DNA of 64,000 nt from Oasisia sp. SBJ-2009 (lineage: Eukaryota; Annelida; Polychaeta; Sabellida; Siboglinidae): positions 14,662,681 through 14,726,680 of the forward strand of contig OZ024854.1 of assembly GCA_964017155.1 (NCBI GenBank), in the 5' to 3' direction. Shown here in pieces: positions 11,618 to 22,468 of the stretch; position 1 is the stretch's first letter, and the number at the start of each line of letters is the position of its first letter. The notes beneath the pieces are model-generated. The model worked only from the letters and a program-made list of their open reading frames with translations. It had not been told where the DNA came from and ran no database searches. The position numbers were made by a program, and so were the translations under genes.

Positions 11618-13241
11618 AATAATTCCAATTGAGGTCATTGTTCAAATCATTGTCCGCACCGCCGAGCGCCCTGCGGTGTCTGTGACGGCGGCACTGTGAC
11701 TGCCAGCATTAGCTCAGTCTCAGACTCGATTGCAATTAGTTAACTGGCATTGCTATTCATTGTGAGGTGACTCTGAAAAACATTTGAGACAATGCCCAGC
11801 CAGAAATAAACCAATTATCCGCACCCAGTAAGGTAAAGTACGTACAATTGGTTTGTGGATGCTCCCGCAAATTTGTTTACTTCGTTTCGATGAAATTGCG
11901 GGAGATTGGTTCTCCCGCGGGGGAGATCGGGGACATTTCCTGTAATTGCGGGAGTCTCCCGCCGAATGCGGTTGCTGCCCATCATCAGGTTTAACATTTA
12001 TTGACAAGGGGTTGCCAAGGTGGATAAACCTATCAACTAGGCCAGGGAAAAAGAATTAATGACCTAGGATTGTGTTACTAGAAGTAGACAAGTCTTAGAC
12101 ATAATCTACTATGAAGTCCTATGATGTCAGTAAACTGTCATTCTCCATAATGCTGTGGCATATGCATCAAGCCTTGGTTTAAACCGTTTATGGCCAATAC
12201 TGTTTTAAAGTACACGAATGGAGGTAAAAATGAAAAAGATGAATGAAGACAATAACACAGTCAAAACAGCCTGGAGAGTCTAGCCAGGATTGTCAGTAGG
12301 GGAAGTAGGGGCATGTCCGCACACTTAAGGTGAAACAAGCTATAGATAATGCACTGTGTGTGCTAAGAGGGTGATATTTAGTATTCAGAATGAGCAATCA
12401 TATTACTTTGTTGTTAGTTAGTTAAGAAGTCTGATATCCCTTCAGATATTTAAATATTTGGTCAAATGTAGAGGCATAGCTTTGTGCGGACATGCCCCAA
12501 GGTACGGGGCATAGCCGCACACTGTGTGCCACTGTGTGCCACTGTGTGCGGTTATGCCCCAGGAATGGCGAAACAACAACTGGTCTCACAGAGCTGACCA
12601 TTAACTGCAATAATAATATGTGTTGGTATGTGTACACTACTGACACGTGCATTACTAAAAAAAAACACCAGAGAACACAAATCAACGGTTTCAAGTTTTC
12701 ATATATACGTAAAGTTTAGAAAATACAGTGGCGTTGAATCATAGTCCATGTTTATTCCTCCTTGTGAGTCAAAGCAAACAACAGCATGATTTTGTAACAG
12801 GGAAAGTCAAAGTTTGCAACCCAGCTTGTCTGAAGCCTTCTAGCTAAAACAGCATAGTCTCGTAAAGCGCAAAGTCAAACTAAAAACTCAGTTTGTCGGC
12901 TGTGCAAGCATGACTTTGTATGGACTAACGTATACGGGCAAAGTTCTATGTTATAGATTATACATCATTTGTTATCTTGGTTATTTTAGTCTATGAGCAA
13001 GGATCAATTAACCTTTATTTTTTTAACCGACCTAATGATACACAAAATGGAAAATGTGACGTCAGCACAATATAGCCTATTACACATTGATGAAGCGATC
13101 AATGATATAATAAGTTTGATAATATAAAATTATTATATAATAATCATCATATACTATCTCACATCAAAGTTTCCTATAATATTTGTGGTAAGCAACTGAA
13201 GTTTCTAAATATGTATCTAAGTAGACATAATAATATTATAC

Positions 13242-13397
13242 CAGTGCAGGACAAAATCCCAACGGACAAAATCCCAACGGACAAAATCCCAACGGACAAA
13301 ACCCCAACGGACAAAATCCCACCCGGACAAAATCCCAACGGACAAAATCCCAACCAATTTTAGATGGACTGTTGGACTAGACTTTCTCTGTGTATGC

Positions 13398-13445
<48 letters not shown>

Positions 13446-14671
13446 GTTAGTGCTATCCAATCAAACAACACCTAAACGCACACTGTAAAGGTGTTATCTC
13501 AAAGGGGAAAATGTGCTCAACATCTACAATTAGATTAGTGCAGCTCATTGTTTATTAAGAAGCCGTTATTGCTATGCAATCAAACAACACAAATGCACAC
13601 TGTAAGGGTGTTATCTCAAAGGGAAAAATATGCTCAACTTCTTCAATTAGATCAGGGCAGCCCATTGTTTATACAGAATCTGATGTTTGTTGTGCCCCTG
13701 GCTTCTGCTCTCTCTGCTGTGGCTTTGCGGCACCAACCCAGTCGTTTTTCAAACTGATCTATTGTGTATCTAGCGCTTGGTTTGTGTGGTGATTTCTTAA
13801 GTGTTTGCTTAAAACATGACCAATTCCTTTGATTGCATTTAATTAACTTCAGGCCCAGTAAATTTTGGTGCAAAGCACTGTTTGTTTGTGCCGATATCAA
13901 TCGCGTTTGTCTCCTGCCAGTACTGAGCTTTTACAAATAGTCCACCACAGTGTCTTACCGATCCGATAGTAACATATAGAATATTGAAGATATATACATA
14001 TATATATCCAATTTGGAGACAATGTGACACTACCAGCATTTCATATCATTTTATAGCATATCCCTAATCCTAGACTACTCGACACTGAACTACTTTTCGA
14101 ACTAAATAAATAAATAAAATAAACTTATATAGCGCCAAATCTAGCTTAAAAACTATTCAGGGCGCTTTACATGTACATGATAACACATGACTACTCACAG
14201 ATGCAGTTAATGTAGGATCACCTTAATGTTACCTGTAATTGCTACCATCTAAATTCAAAGGAAACATCAATAGCATTAAGATCAATAGGGTGTGTGTGGC
14301 CCCTAAAGACAATGCACTAGGTGAGAGAATGTACTTCCAGGATGGCAGTTTTCTGAAGGGGAGTGTAAGGATGAGTTGCATTGTTGAGCACAAATGAAAG
14401 CAGTTAATACTGTCTTGCAGGTGTTAGTTTTGTTAGAATTTGTGTTTCAGTAAGAATCAAAATAAACCAAAACAGCATAATAGTGTAGGGTGCATCAAGC
14501 AGCTCTGCATGGTGATAGTATGTATGTATGTATGCATGAACCATGGGACTGAACCATGCATGCATGTTTAAATCAAGATAAACCAATGGTTGGGATTTTG
14601 TCCGGTTGGGATTTTGTCCGTTGGGATTTTGTCCGTTGGGATTTTGTCCGTTGGGATTTTGTCCTCGCACC
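13242..14671 (+). mobile_element. hAT-type MITE with iterated 15-bp ends (1.43 kb)
   Basis: It is flanked by an exact 8-bp duplication, TATTATAC, at 13234-13241 and 14672-14679, the length typical of hAT insertions. The left end begins CAGTGCA, then seven tandem GGACAAAATCCCAAC units (13249-13354). The right end is five inverted copies (TTGGGATTTTGTCC, about 14588-14664) followed by CGCACC. Inside are a TA microsatellite (about 13400-13440), an internal tandem duplication and a conserved block (14015-14560) shared with 28330-28800. There is no transposase; the short frames over the arrays are translations of the repeat. Confidence 0.85.
13452..13675 (+). repeat. Tandem duplication, 119-bp period
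   Basis: 13452-13570 and 13571-13675 align with about 15 differences (shared CAATCAAACAACAC, GTGTTATCTCAAAGGG, CAGC.CATTGTTTAT). It lies inside the iterated-end hAT MITE and is absent from its second copy near 28.9 kb. Confidence 0.8.
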
Positions 14672-16079
14672 TATTATACGCATCGATGCACGAAATACGT
14701 CTGCACAGCGGGTGGGGCAAGACCGCACAGGCCTGTGCGAACATGCCCCAAGCATCCAACACGTGAATAATTCTGAATTGCGCGAAAATGCTACTTATGA
14801 AAGTATCCTTTATTTCACACATCATAAAACATTAAAATGCAATTTGGAATTATGAAAGAAAATGTATGTGCACATCTTACAGTTAAAGTAATACACATAA
14901 CAGCATATGAGTAAAATTACATAAGTGTTTACGAAAATAACATTTTATGTCATAACTTTTTAATTATTCACTTCTGTCAAAAAGTATACGCAAGTGGTTG
15001 ATTTGGGGGTTACACGATGCCGCTTAGCATGATTCCACTAACCAGATGTTACGCGATGCGCAAATAATAGGGTGTGCGGACATGCCTCAGTATGCGGATA
15101 TGCCCTACTTCCCCTAAGTACTCATAGGCATAGCTAGCCCAGCTCTGGGCTTCAACAGTCCACAATCTATTTTGATATGTAAGTCACGTAAGAGACAACA
15201 CAGTGTAAAGAGTTATTCAGTATCAACTATCAAAATTAGTAAATGTGGTTAAAAATAGAAATATTAAGATAAATATGATACTGGGTTACATTTCATGATG
15301 AGCTAACATTGAATGGAAGCTAGATACACGTGTTACTTCCAACCAATGGTAAAATTCAGTGTTGCTTTCAGGCTTAATATTCAATGTAAACTAATACTGT
15401 ACTGTTTGCAACACCAGAACCTAAAAAGTACTCATTTAGTAAATCAATAAAACATTAAGTTATACTTGTTTTTGTTCCATTTAAAGTCAGATTGATGATT
15501 ACACAATTACACAAATACTGCTTCTTCACTTAACCAAAAATAAAACAACGTGAACGGGTGTAGGAACAGGAACACCCAAAGTCACTTATGCTGTTGTGGG
15601 TGTGGTGTGGTGTGGTGTGGTGTGGGGGGGGGGGGGGGGGGGGAGGAAGAGGCGACCTCCTGTTGCCATCCACAAACCCAGGCAGCCCAAAGAGGAAGAT
15701 CTACAGCTTTCAAGCAGCTCTGATTCAGAGGAAAATTAACAACCCTCCATTGATCTCTTGAAATTATCATTAGTATTTACTAATTAAGCTGCTACACAAG
15801 ACTATAGCAATGATGTTTGTGGCATGTGAATCACGTTGAATAAAGTTAGTTACAATGCAGCCTAAACATACATTTGTTGCATGGCCCCCACTTTTTGTGT
15901 CGGGCCCATAGATTTAGAAAGTGGCGGCCCTGCTGGCCCCCACTCATTTTAGGCTAAATTATAATCCTGCAGTGTTAACACAGAAAGAAACGTAACTGGT
16001 TACAACAATCCTGAAAAAGTTTGTACAATCAAAACAACCATGTCGTCTGGCTAGCTGTTTTCATTCCACACATTGATCT

Positions 16080-16440
16080 GTCTTTCAACACACTTTGCAT
16101 GCTTCAGTAGACATTTATAAGGAGGTACCAAGTGAACAGTGTTGTTATCAGAGTCACCAATCAGTGGCTTGGGAATGCAATAGGCATTGGGCACTGAACC
16201 CTAGCAGAAGTCAATTGGTTTGCTCATTCGGGTTGGGCATGCAATGTACTGGTGGTAAGTTGGCAGACAGTTCTTGAGTTTACACTGATTTAAATCACCC
16301 AGTATGTACTTGGCATCAAATTTTTGTGTTATGTCACAAATACATTGGGCGGCTCGGCTCGGTCCATGTTGGCTCTGGGGTGTATATGGTGAATTGTACA
16401 TAATAGCCAGTAGAGACTTAGTAGCCATAATTTAGTTAAC
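16080..16440 (-). pseudogene. LINE endonuclease (APE-like) fragment
   Basis: The minus strand reads an apurinic-endonuclease-type LINE domain: YILGDLNQCKLKNCLPTYHQ with GD.N in place of the usual GDFN, then CPTRMSKPIDFCY. After a frameshift it continues PKPLIGDSDNNTVHLVP (catalytic SDH changed to SDN) and YKCLLKHAK. It is an isolated fragment with no RT attached. The motif style is that of the CR1/Rex1-like LINEs in this window. Confidence 0.75.
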
Positions 16441-17933
16441 AAGGGTTAATCAACTCAATAGATGACATACATATTATGTGAAATTAGCAACCAGGGGCCT
16501 GCATGGATTATGGATGGGTACACAATTACTAATGAGTGTTAATAAAACTGTCTGTCATTAAATTGGCATTTTTCAATCAATGCTTGATTTGTGTTGTTCC
16601 TTCTGTATAAAAAGTAATTTCAATCATATCACATACATATAGCAGTCCTTGCAAAGTTCATTTAGTGCATAATTACATGCTATAATAACAGCAGTTTCAA
16701 TATAATACGTATAGTGAGGGTGGACTGTTTATAACATAAGGTAACTTCAGTCTTCATGATTCATTAGCCTAAATTGGTGCTTCTTGTGAACAAGAGGTAA
16801 CCAGCATGAAAGGTATTACATGTGGTGGACCGTAATAAAGTTACAGGTAAAAAAAGTTATGCAAAACAAGTCTGTCTATAATATAGACCCATGAAAAATT
16901 ATTTGAAAGTATCAACTCCTTTACAAATATATTTGACCCTATGCCTGGTAAAGAAAAAAGTTCATTAGTCCATCAAAATATTTAGAATTTATTAGGGTCA
17001 CTGTCACTGTAACTACAAAGGCTTGGTGTTGACTAAATGGCAGGCAGGTTTATAAACTTCCCTTATTGTGTTCCCCTGCACTGGAGGAAACCTGGCTTTC
17101 TAGTCCAAGATGTTTACACAGCAGGTGACAGCAGGATTGTTTGAAGTATATTCCCTGTGAATACTTGCCTTTATAGCTACAGATAAGCTTCACTTAAGCT
17201 TCAGTAATTGATGCTAATGTTTGACCAGCTTCACTGTAGGCCAAGTTTCTCAGTGCTGGCTGCCAACAGGGGTGAACAAAATTCTGTCTAGACTCCTGGG
17301 CCAGTTTATGACAGGCAGTGCTTTATCTTTTGTGGATAAAATGATTTGTTTATGTGTTTTTGATTGTATTTGCAAATACTTTTCAAATACAGATCAAATA
17401 TAAGAATCTTTTGTGATTTTCAATTCAAATACAAATAAAATAAATTTTGGTATACAAATACATATTTGAACCCAACCCTGGTCATAGGTAACAAGTCACG
17501 GAAAAATAATGTCACAACATAATTTTATTTAAACTATCTGTAGAATCGCCACCAGTCTTTCATATTTTTACTGGTAAGTGAACATCATTAACTCATTTTT
17601 AATGTTAGATTTAAAAAGAAATTCACCGACAATACACACTTGGTTATGCAATGTGTATTTCTGTACACAAATCTAGTAAGACAAACACCAGGAATTGTTA
17701 TTGTATATTGCAATTTTTTTATTTAAAAATAAAGTTTATGATTTTTGCATGTACAGTATATTACAGTGCAATGATTAACATTAATTATATGTTAGCTTCG
17801 CTTTAAAGCATAGGTGTCGATCGGTGGGGGACGAGGGGATGCATCCCCCCATTTTTCAGCCTGATGGGGACAGCATAGGAAATGTCCCCCCTACCTTTCC
17901 AGCTCAGAATTTTTTTTACAGGTATATAGCGAG
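16441..17933. other. Unassigned intergenic DNA
   Basis: Mostly AT-rich, with no gene or element with definable ends. 17811-17900 begins CATAGGTGTCGATCGG and is rich in CCCCCC/GGGG, resembling one end of a DNA transposon, but no partner end was found. Confidence 0.35.
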
Positions 17934-18165
17934 ACTCATGGCTTTATGTAGAGACCTGTCCCCCCATCATTTGGATAGGTAAAAAAACGAATATATGGAC
18001 GGGTAGAAATATATGGGTGGACGGGTAAAAAAATAAGGAGCAAAAAAAGGTCTTCCAAAACCATAGATATTGTTAGTTATGCCTTGAAAGTGAGTGTAAA
18101 TGGTGTCATATGTGTGTTTGTAGACCCAAGGTAATTGTTACTTTTATACTTGCCTTTACGGCAGG
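17934..18165 (-). mobile_element. Short hAT-type MITE, inverted copy
   Basis: On the minus strand this matches 26026-26222 and 32659-32905 (shared GACACCATTTACACTCA, GCATAACTGA.AATATCTAT, GAAGACC, GGACAGGTCTCTGCATAAA-like end). It lies directly beside, and inverted to, the split copy at 18167-26222. Confidence 0.65.
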
Positions 18166-18318
18166 GCTTTATGCAGGACTAAATTATTGCCAGTCACATG
18201 TTTTGGTGGACACATGGATGTTATGATTGTAAGATGGCTGCTGAGGTGTGACGTGTGTTGATTTGGGGAGAATTTTTTTGGAAATAAGACACATTTTGTA
18301 AAGAGATCAGGCCGCAAC

Positions 18319-19053
18319 ATGCCTCCTAAACGAAGAGGAGGCAGCGCTTCCGACTCTACAGAGGTGGCGCCGAGGGATGATGCCATGCTGCTCAGGTTTG
18401 TTGAGCTTTTAAGCGAGGAGACAGTGGTGGAAAAGTTGCGCTGCATGTTCAGTCCCAGAGCCCTTACCGACAAGCTAGACTTATTGACGGAGACTATTGT
18501 CAAATTAAATGATCGCTTGGACAAGAAAGACATATATATTGCTGCTCTGGAGGCAAGACTGTCCTCGGTGGAGGATAGTCTTGACCAATTAGAGCAATAT
18601 TCGCGTCGGTCAAATCTGCGATTCTTCGGAATTCCGGAATCAGACAGGGGAGAAGACACCACTGGCAAGTTGCTTGGATAGCTTGTTAACGAAACAATGG
18701 GAGTCACACCTCCCATTGTGAGCGCCGACGTTGTGACAAGCCATCGGCTCGGACGGCGTCTGCCAGGTGCAGACGCCCACGCACGCCCAGTGATCGTCAA
18801 ATTTGCCACGACGCACGTGCGCGACGTGGTCATCCGTGCGAGACGCCGCTTGCGAGAAAGCGGCAGAGGGCCCACCCTGTACGTGAACGAAGATCTGACA
18901 CGCCGCCGGGCGACTCTGGCAAAGAAGACTCGAGAACTGAAGAAAGAAAAAAAAATCACCGACTGTTGGACATTCAATGGAAAAGTCCTAGTAAAGACTA
19001 TAGACGGAACCGTGAAAGAAATCCGGGCCGACATTGACCTATCTGGGTACTGA
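18319..19053 (+). pseudogene. LINE ORF1, one in-frame stop
   Basis: Codes for the RNA-binding ORF1 protein of a LINE, which coats element RNA. A single frame of 245 codons runs from ATG 18319 to TGA 19051, broken only by TAG at 18679-18681. The N-terminal part is basic (MPPKRRGG), then a predicted coiled coil (about residues 40-100, LDLLTETIVKLNDRLDKK and LEARLSSVEDSLDQLEQ). It leads into the RRM-like region (YSRRSNLRFFGIPE, then SHRLGRR, RPVIVKFA) and the C-terminal part (LYVNEDLTRRRATL). This order matches L1-type ORF1 proteins, which other LINE clades also use. It sits about 100 bp after the LINE start. The codon use is more GC-rich than that of ORF2. Confidence 0.85.
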
Positions 19054-21108
19054 CCCAGCGAACTCTGAATCTGATGATATCAACATTTCAGTTATTATTA
19101 TTATTTTTGGGAGCTCCATGAGTTATAGCATACGTAATATATATTTTTTGACTTCTAAATGTGGTTCTGTTAACTGTGGTAACTTTTTATGCGTGTTCAT
19201 AATTTTTTGTTTGTTTTTTTACAGTGTATACAAATGTGTGGTTGTGTCTGCGTAATTATTAAGCTGACTTAGACGGTGTTGACTGAGCTACCGGTATATA
19301 TTTAATTATTGCGCCTTTAATTATATGTAATATATTTGGGTGGTTCTGTTAAACTGTCTACGTGGATGCAGTTTGTTTACAGTATTACCATTATATTAGT
19401 GCTGGTTCGATACCAGGTTTTGTTCGATACCGATCGATACCTGAATTTTGTTCGATACTCGATACTTACGTTGTAAGTCTAATATTCAGATAGAACACAG
19501 TTCCCAGTAGAAACAGTATGCAACATAAGTAGTGCTGGTTCGATACCAGAATTCTTCGATACCGATCGATATATTGCTGGTTCGATACCAGAATTCTTCG
19601 ATATCAATCGATACCAGAGTTTTATTCGATTCTCAAAATTTACTTTGTAAGTGTAATTCAGTACAGTAGAGATCTCCAAAGAAACACACTACTATCCACT
19701 TAAACTAATGCCACAGAAACACACACAATTTTTCACTTACAAGTAGGGAAATATGTGATAATTTTATAGTCATGCAAACAATGATTAAAATGCAATTTTC
19801 ATTTTATGTAAGTAAACAAACAACAGTTTCAATATAATTGATTACTGTTGTAAAACTAAAAGGTAACTGTAATATAAAATTAAAACAATAAAGACAACTG
19901 CAATAAAATACCTAGTGACAAATAAATTCATCAATTGCACTGAATTATTTTAAATTAATAACAGTACTTCACCCCAGCTGTTTGTAAATACACTATAATA
20001 TAGCAGCTTAATTTCAATTCAATGTGTCTCCTAAGGCTAAAGTGACCATCAACAAATACAGCTAAAACATAACATACAAATAATATGTTATTATTATATT
20101 AAATATAAATACACCTATCACTTATTATAGTGCCACTGCCAGCACAGCTGCACACTCACTGTTATAACTGTTTTATAATTAATTGTATCGTAAAGATAAT
20201 TGTGATTTAACATATATTAATTACAATTGCACTTCCCAGTTCACACAATTTTTTTTATATAAAACTTAAATTACCACGTTATCAATAACAAGCCCCATAA
20301 TGTTTTTGCAACTGCTTTCAAGAACCGGTCAGTTTCTTCCTCTACCTCTGGCTCTGCCAGGCAGTGGTGAATCTGTTTGACTGGCAGTGTCACAGTGAGT
20401 GACAGTAGATGCAGTAAGCACATCGTCATCGTTAATCAGTCACGTCGTGTATGTCACTTCTTGGCGATGTTTGCCGCAGTTACTTAGTAGATTCGGCATT
20501 CGATGGCGATTCGCTTCGAATGTAACTAGATGTCCATTGCTCGCTCACTGTCGAATATTTTGATAGAATACGTTCTCGAGTCAATGGCAATGCCAATGGG
20601 GAGCAATGCGACGTTGCCCACGACGTCGACGACGCCATACGATGAAAATTGATCATCACGTTTTGATAGCTTCTTGAATGGTGACAGGTTTCGTCAAATT
20701 CGATGTATTTCCCCCGCTATCTTTGAGATGCCTCTAGCACAGCAGACACTCTTTGTTGGAAAACTGCCAAATTATTAGCGATGAACGTTGCGACTTGTCG
20801 TTCGCCTTGGTTGTGGGCATCGTGTACGGCAAATGGTGGCGCCATCAAACGGAACCCGGATAAACATAACCTCCGTATCGCGCTCGAATAAATATTAATA
20901 TTAATAATATTATTATTAAACTAGTTTCATAAATACTAGTGCGTGCAATAAACACTCTATACAAATACTATAGGATGTGTGTTTTTGTACGCGTAACCGT
21001 AAATAAAGTAGGGAGAAAGATGGCATGGTACTGCCACCAAACGAGAGCGTCACGTACGAACTTTGGTTTGGGTAACGAGGCTAAGTGAAGTCTGACCTAC
21101 GCGAGTTA

Positions 21109-21365
21109 TAGACGTTATGTCCCAAGTCGCTTATGTCCCAAGTCACTTATGTCCCAAATATTGTGGACGATATGTCCCAAAAACAAGATGCTAAATGACA
21201 GTTAAACATGAAATGGACTTGAAATGTTCTACAAAAAGTGCCAGCATTAGTGTTAATACATCAACATATTTATGTTAAGACTAAAGTGCAAAAATAACAT
21301 AAAAACGTAATAATAAATTTAGGACATATCGTCTAGGACGTATGTGACTTGGGACATAACGTCCA
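21109..21365. mobile_element. 257-bp TA-target MITE with iterated TTATGTCCCAAGTC ends
   Basis: The inverted ends are TAGACGTTATGTCCCAAGTC at the left, and TGGACGTTATGTCCCAAGTC at the right read on the minus strand. TA flanks lie at 21107-21108 and 21366-21367. The left end holds three 16-bp TTATGTCCCAAGTCRC-type units, then TATGTCCCAAA. No coding capacity. It is nested in the hAT element at 19397-21822. Confidence 0.8.
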
Positions 21366-21610
21366 TATCCCACCTACGCTAAGATAGCACACAGAAAACA
21401 GTTATTATAGAGACTAATTCTACAATAAAGTTTTAGAAAACAATTCACATTTTATGTTATATTATTTTTTAAACAACCACGCCTAAGTCAATTTAGGCTA
21501 CGAAGCGCTGTAGTGATAGCTCCTGTAAACAACGTCGTCACCAACAACGATGTTGCGCCTTCGCATCGACTTCGTCGAATGGACTCGGTGTCGAGTATCG
21601 AAATATCGAA

Positions 21611-21709
21611 GGTATCGAAGGTATCGAAGGTATCGAAGGTATCGAAGGTATCGAAGGTATCGAAGGTATCGAAGGTATCGAAGGTATCGAAGGTATCGAA
21701 GGTATCGAA
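21611..21709 (+). repeat. Eleven perfect tandem copies of GGTATCGAA
   Basis: 99 bp of an exact 9-bp unit near the right end of the TCGATACC hAT element. Because the period is a multiple of three, all six frames stay open, giving apparent proteins of repeating SKV, RRY or FDT. These are artefacts of the array. Confidence 0.95.
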
Positions 21710-22468
21710 TAGTGGGCGTTCGATACCAAAAATATCGAAGTATCGCGATACCACTAAATATCGGTATCGAACTTTCGCAAGTATCGCGATACTTCGATAT
21801 TTTTGGTATCGAACCAGCACTACATTATATGTAGATGTACATTTATTTTTCTTCTTCTAAATGTGGTTCTATTAGCAGTGCGAACATTTTATGATAATTT
21901 CGTTTTATTTGACAGTGTAGACACATTGTGTGGTTATGTCAACTGCCAAAATGATTTAGTTTACTTAAACTGTGTAAACGGTGCTATTGGTACTGTTCAA
22001 TTATATGAAATCTATTTGTGTGGTTCAGTAGACTGTTTATGTGGATGCAGTTTTGTTTACAATACTGCAATTATGTGTACATAATTTTGGTTGTTTCACT
22101 ATACACAGACACATTTTGTTGACACGCGCTACTGTTTCATGCAGGCTGTTGTTTAAATAATCTCAACAGAGATGTTAATTTCACTATATCCTCCCTGTGA
22201 ACATTTCATTCACTCCAACCCTCTCCATTTTTCTTTTTGTTATGTTTTTGTACTGAAAACTATGCGATGGTTGTCTCTATTCAATTACAAGTTTTAGTCG
22301 ATAGCAATACTTTGCAAAGAACTGCTATGTGTTTCGAAGTGTACACATCAATTAACTGTATGTATTATATGTATTGTATGTATTATATGTATTACATCTA
22401 TCAAAATATCTTCAAACATAGATGCATTTTTAATGACAGTATAATGAAATCATATAAATTCAAGGAAA

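Larger units (their letters stand above)
12299..15114. mobile_element. TA-target DNA transposon with subterminal CATGTCCGCACA iterons
   Basis: The ends are inverted: GGGGAAGTAGGGGCATGTCC at the left, and GGGGAAGTAGGGCATATCCG at the right read on the minus strand. It is flanked by TA at 12297-12298 and 15115-15116. The uninterrupted paralogue at about 33718 has a single TA there (GTCAGTAACTATTC). Motifs of the type TGCGGACATGCCCC or its complement recur inside both ends (about 12483-12560, 14720-14750, 15071-15105). No transposase frame. The element is about 1.4 kb once the nested hAT MITE is discounted. Confidence 0.8.
11970..15969 (+). mobile_element. CAGGGTT-type hAT-like repeat, copy A, interrupted by a 2.8-kb insertion
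   Basis: Two blocks, 11970-12298 and 15115-15969, together match 33393-34507 almost end to end. The right end is AATTTAGCC followed by CAGGAT-like sequence read on the minus strand, equivalent to the terminus of copy B. The left terminus is missing. A run of about 19 G after TGTGG repeats lies at about 15600-15642, where copy B has only short G runs. There is no coding capacity. The interruption is the TA-target element listed separately. Confidence 0.75.
19397..21822. mobile_element. Non-autonomous hAT element with TCGATACC-rich ends
   Basis: It is flanked by an exact 8-bp duplication, CATTATAT, at 19389-19396 and 21823-21830. The termini are inverted TAGTGCTGGTTCGATACCA (19 bp, 19397-19415 and 21804-21822). 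They start TAGTG, matching the hAT terminal consensus (C/T)A-(A/G)-N-G. Two further copies of the terminal motif follow at about 19531 and 19572. TATCGA and TCGATACC words crowd both ends. The 2.4-kb interior has no transposase frame. It interrupts the inter-ORF spacer of the LINE and carries the MITE at 21109-21365. Confidence 0.88.

Noticed and set aside
11896..11958. GCGGGAG...CTCCCGC hairpins as a terminator or regulatory element
   Set aside because: They are short palindromes in non-coding DNA, with no transcription unit to which they could belong.
15600..15642. Long G run as a functional quadruplex
   Set aside because: It is a homopolymer expansion inside a repeat copy. The homologous copy at about 34180 lacks it.
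18156..19034. 292-codon minus-strand frame
   Set aside because: It is antisense to LINE ORF1, whose plus-strand frame shows the coiled coil and RRM-like motifs.
21488..21860. Several 60-115 codon frames with SKV, RRY or FDT repeats
   Set aside because: They are translations of the GGTATCGAA array, which is open in all frames because its period is nine.
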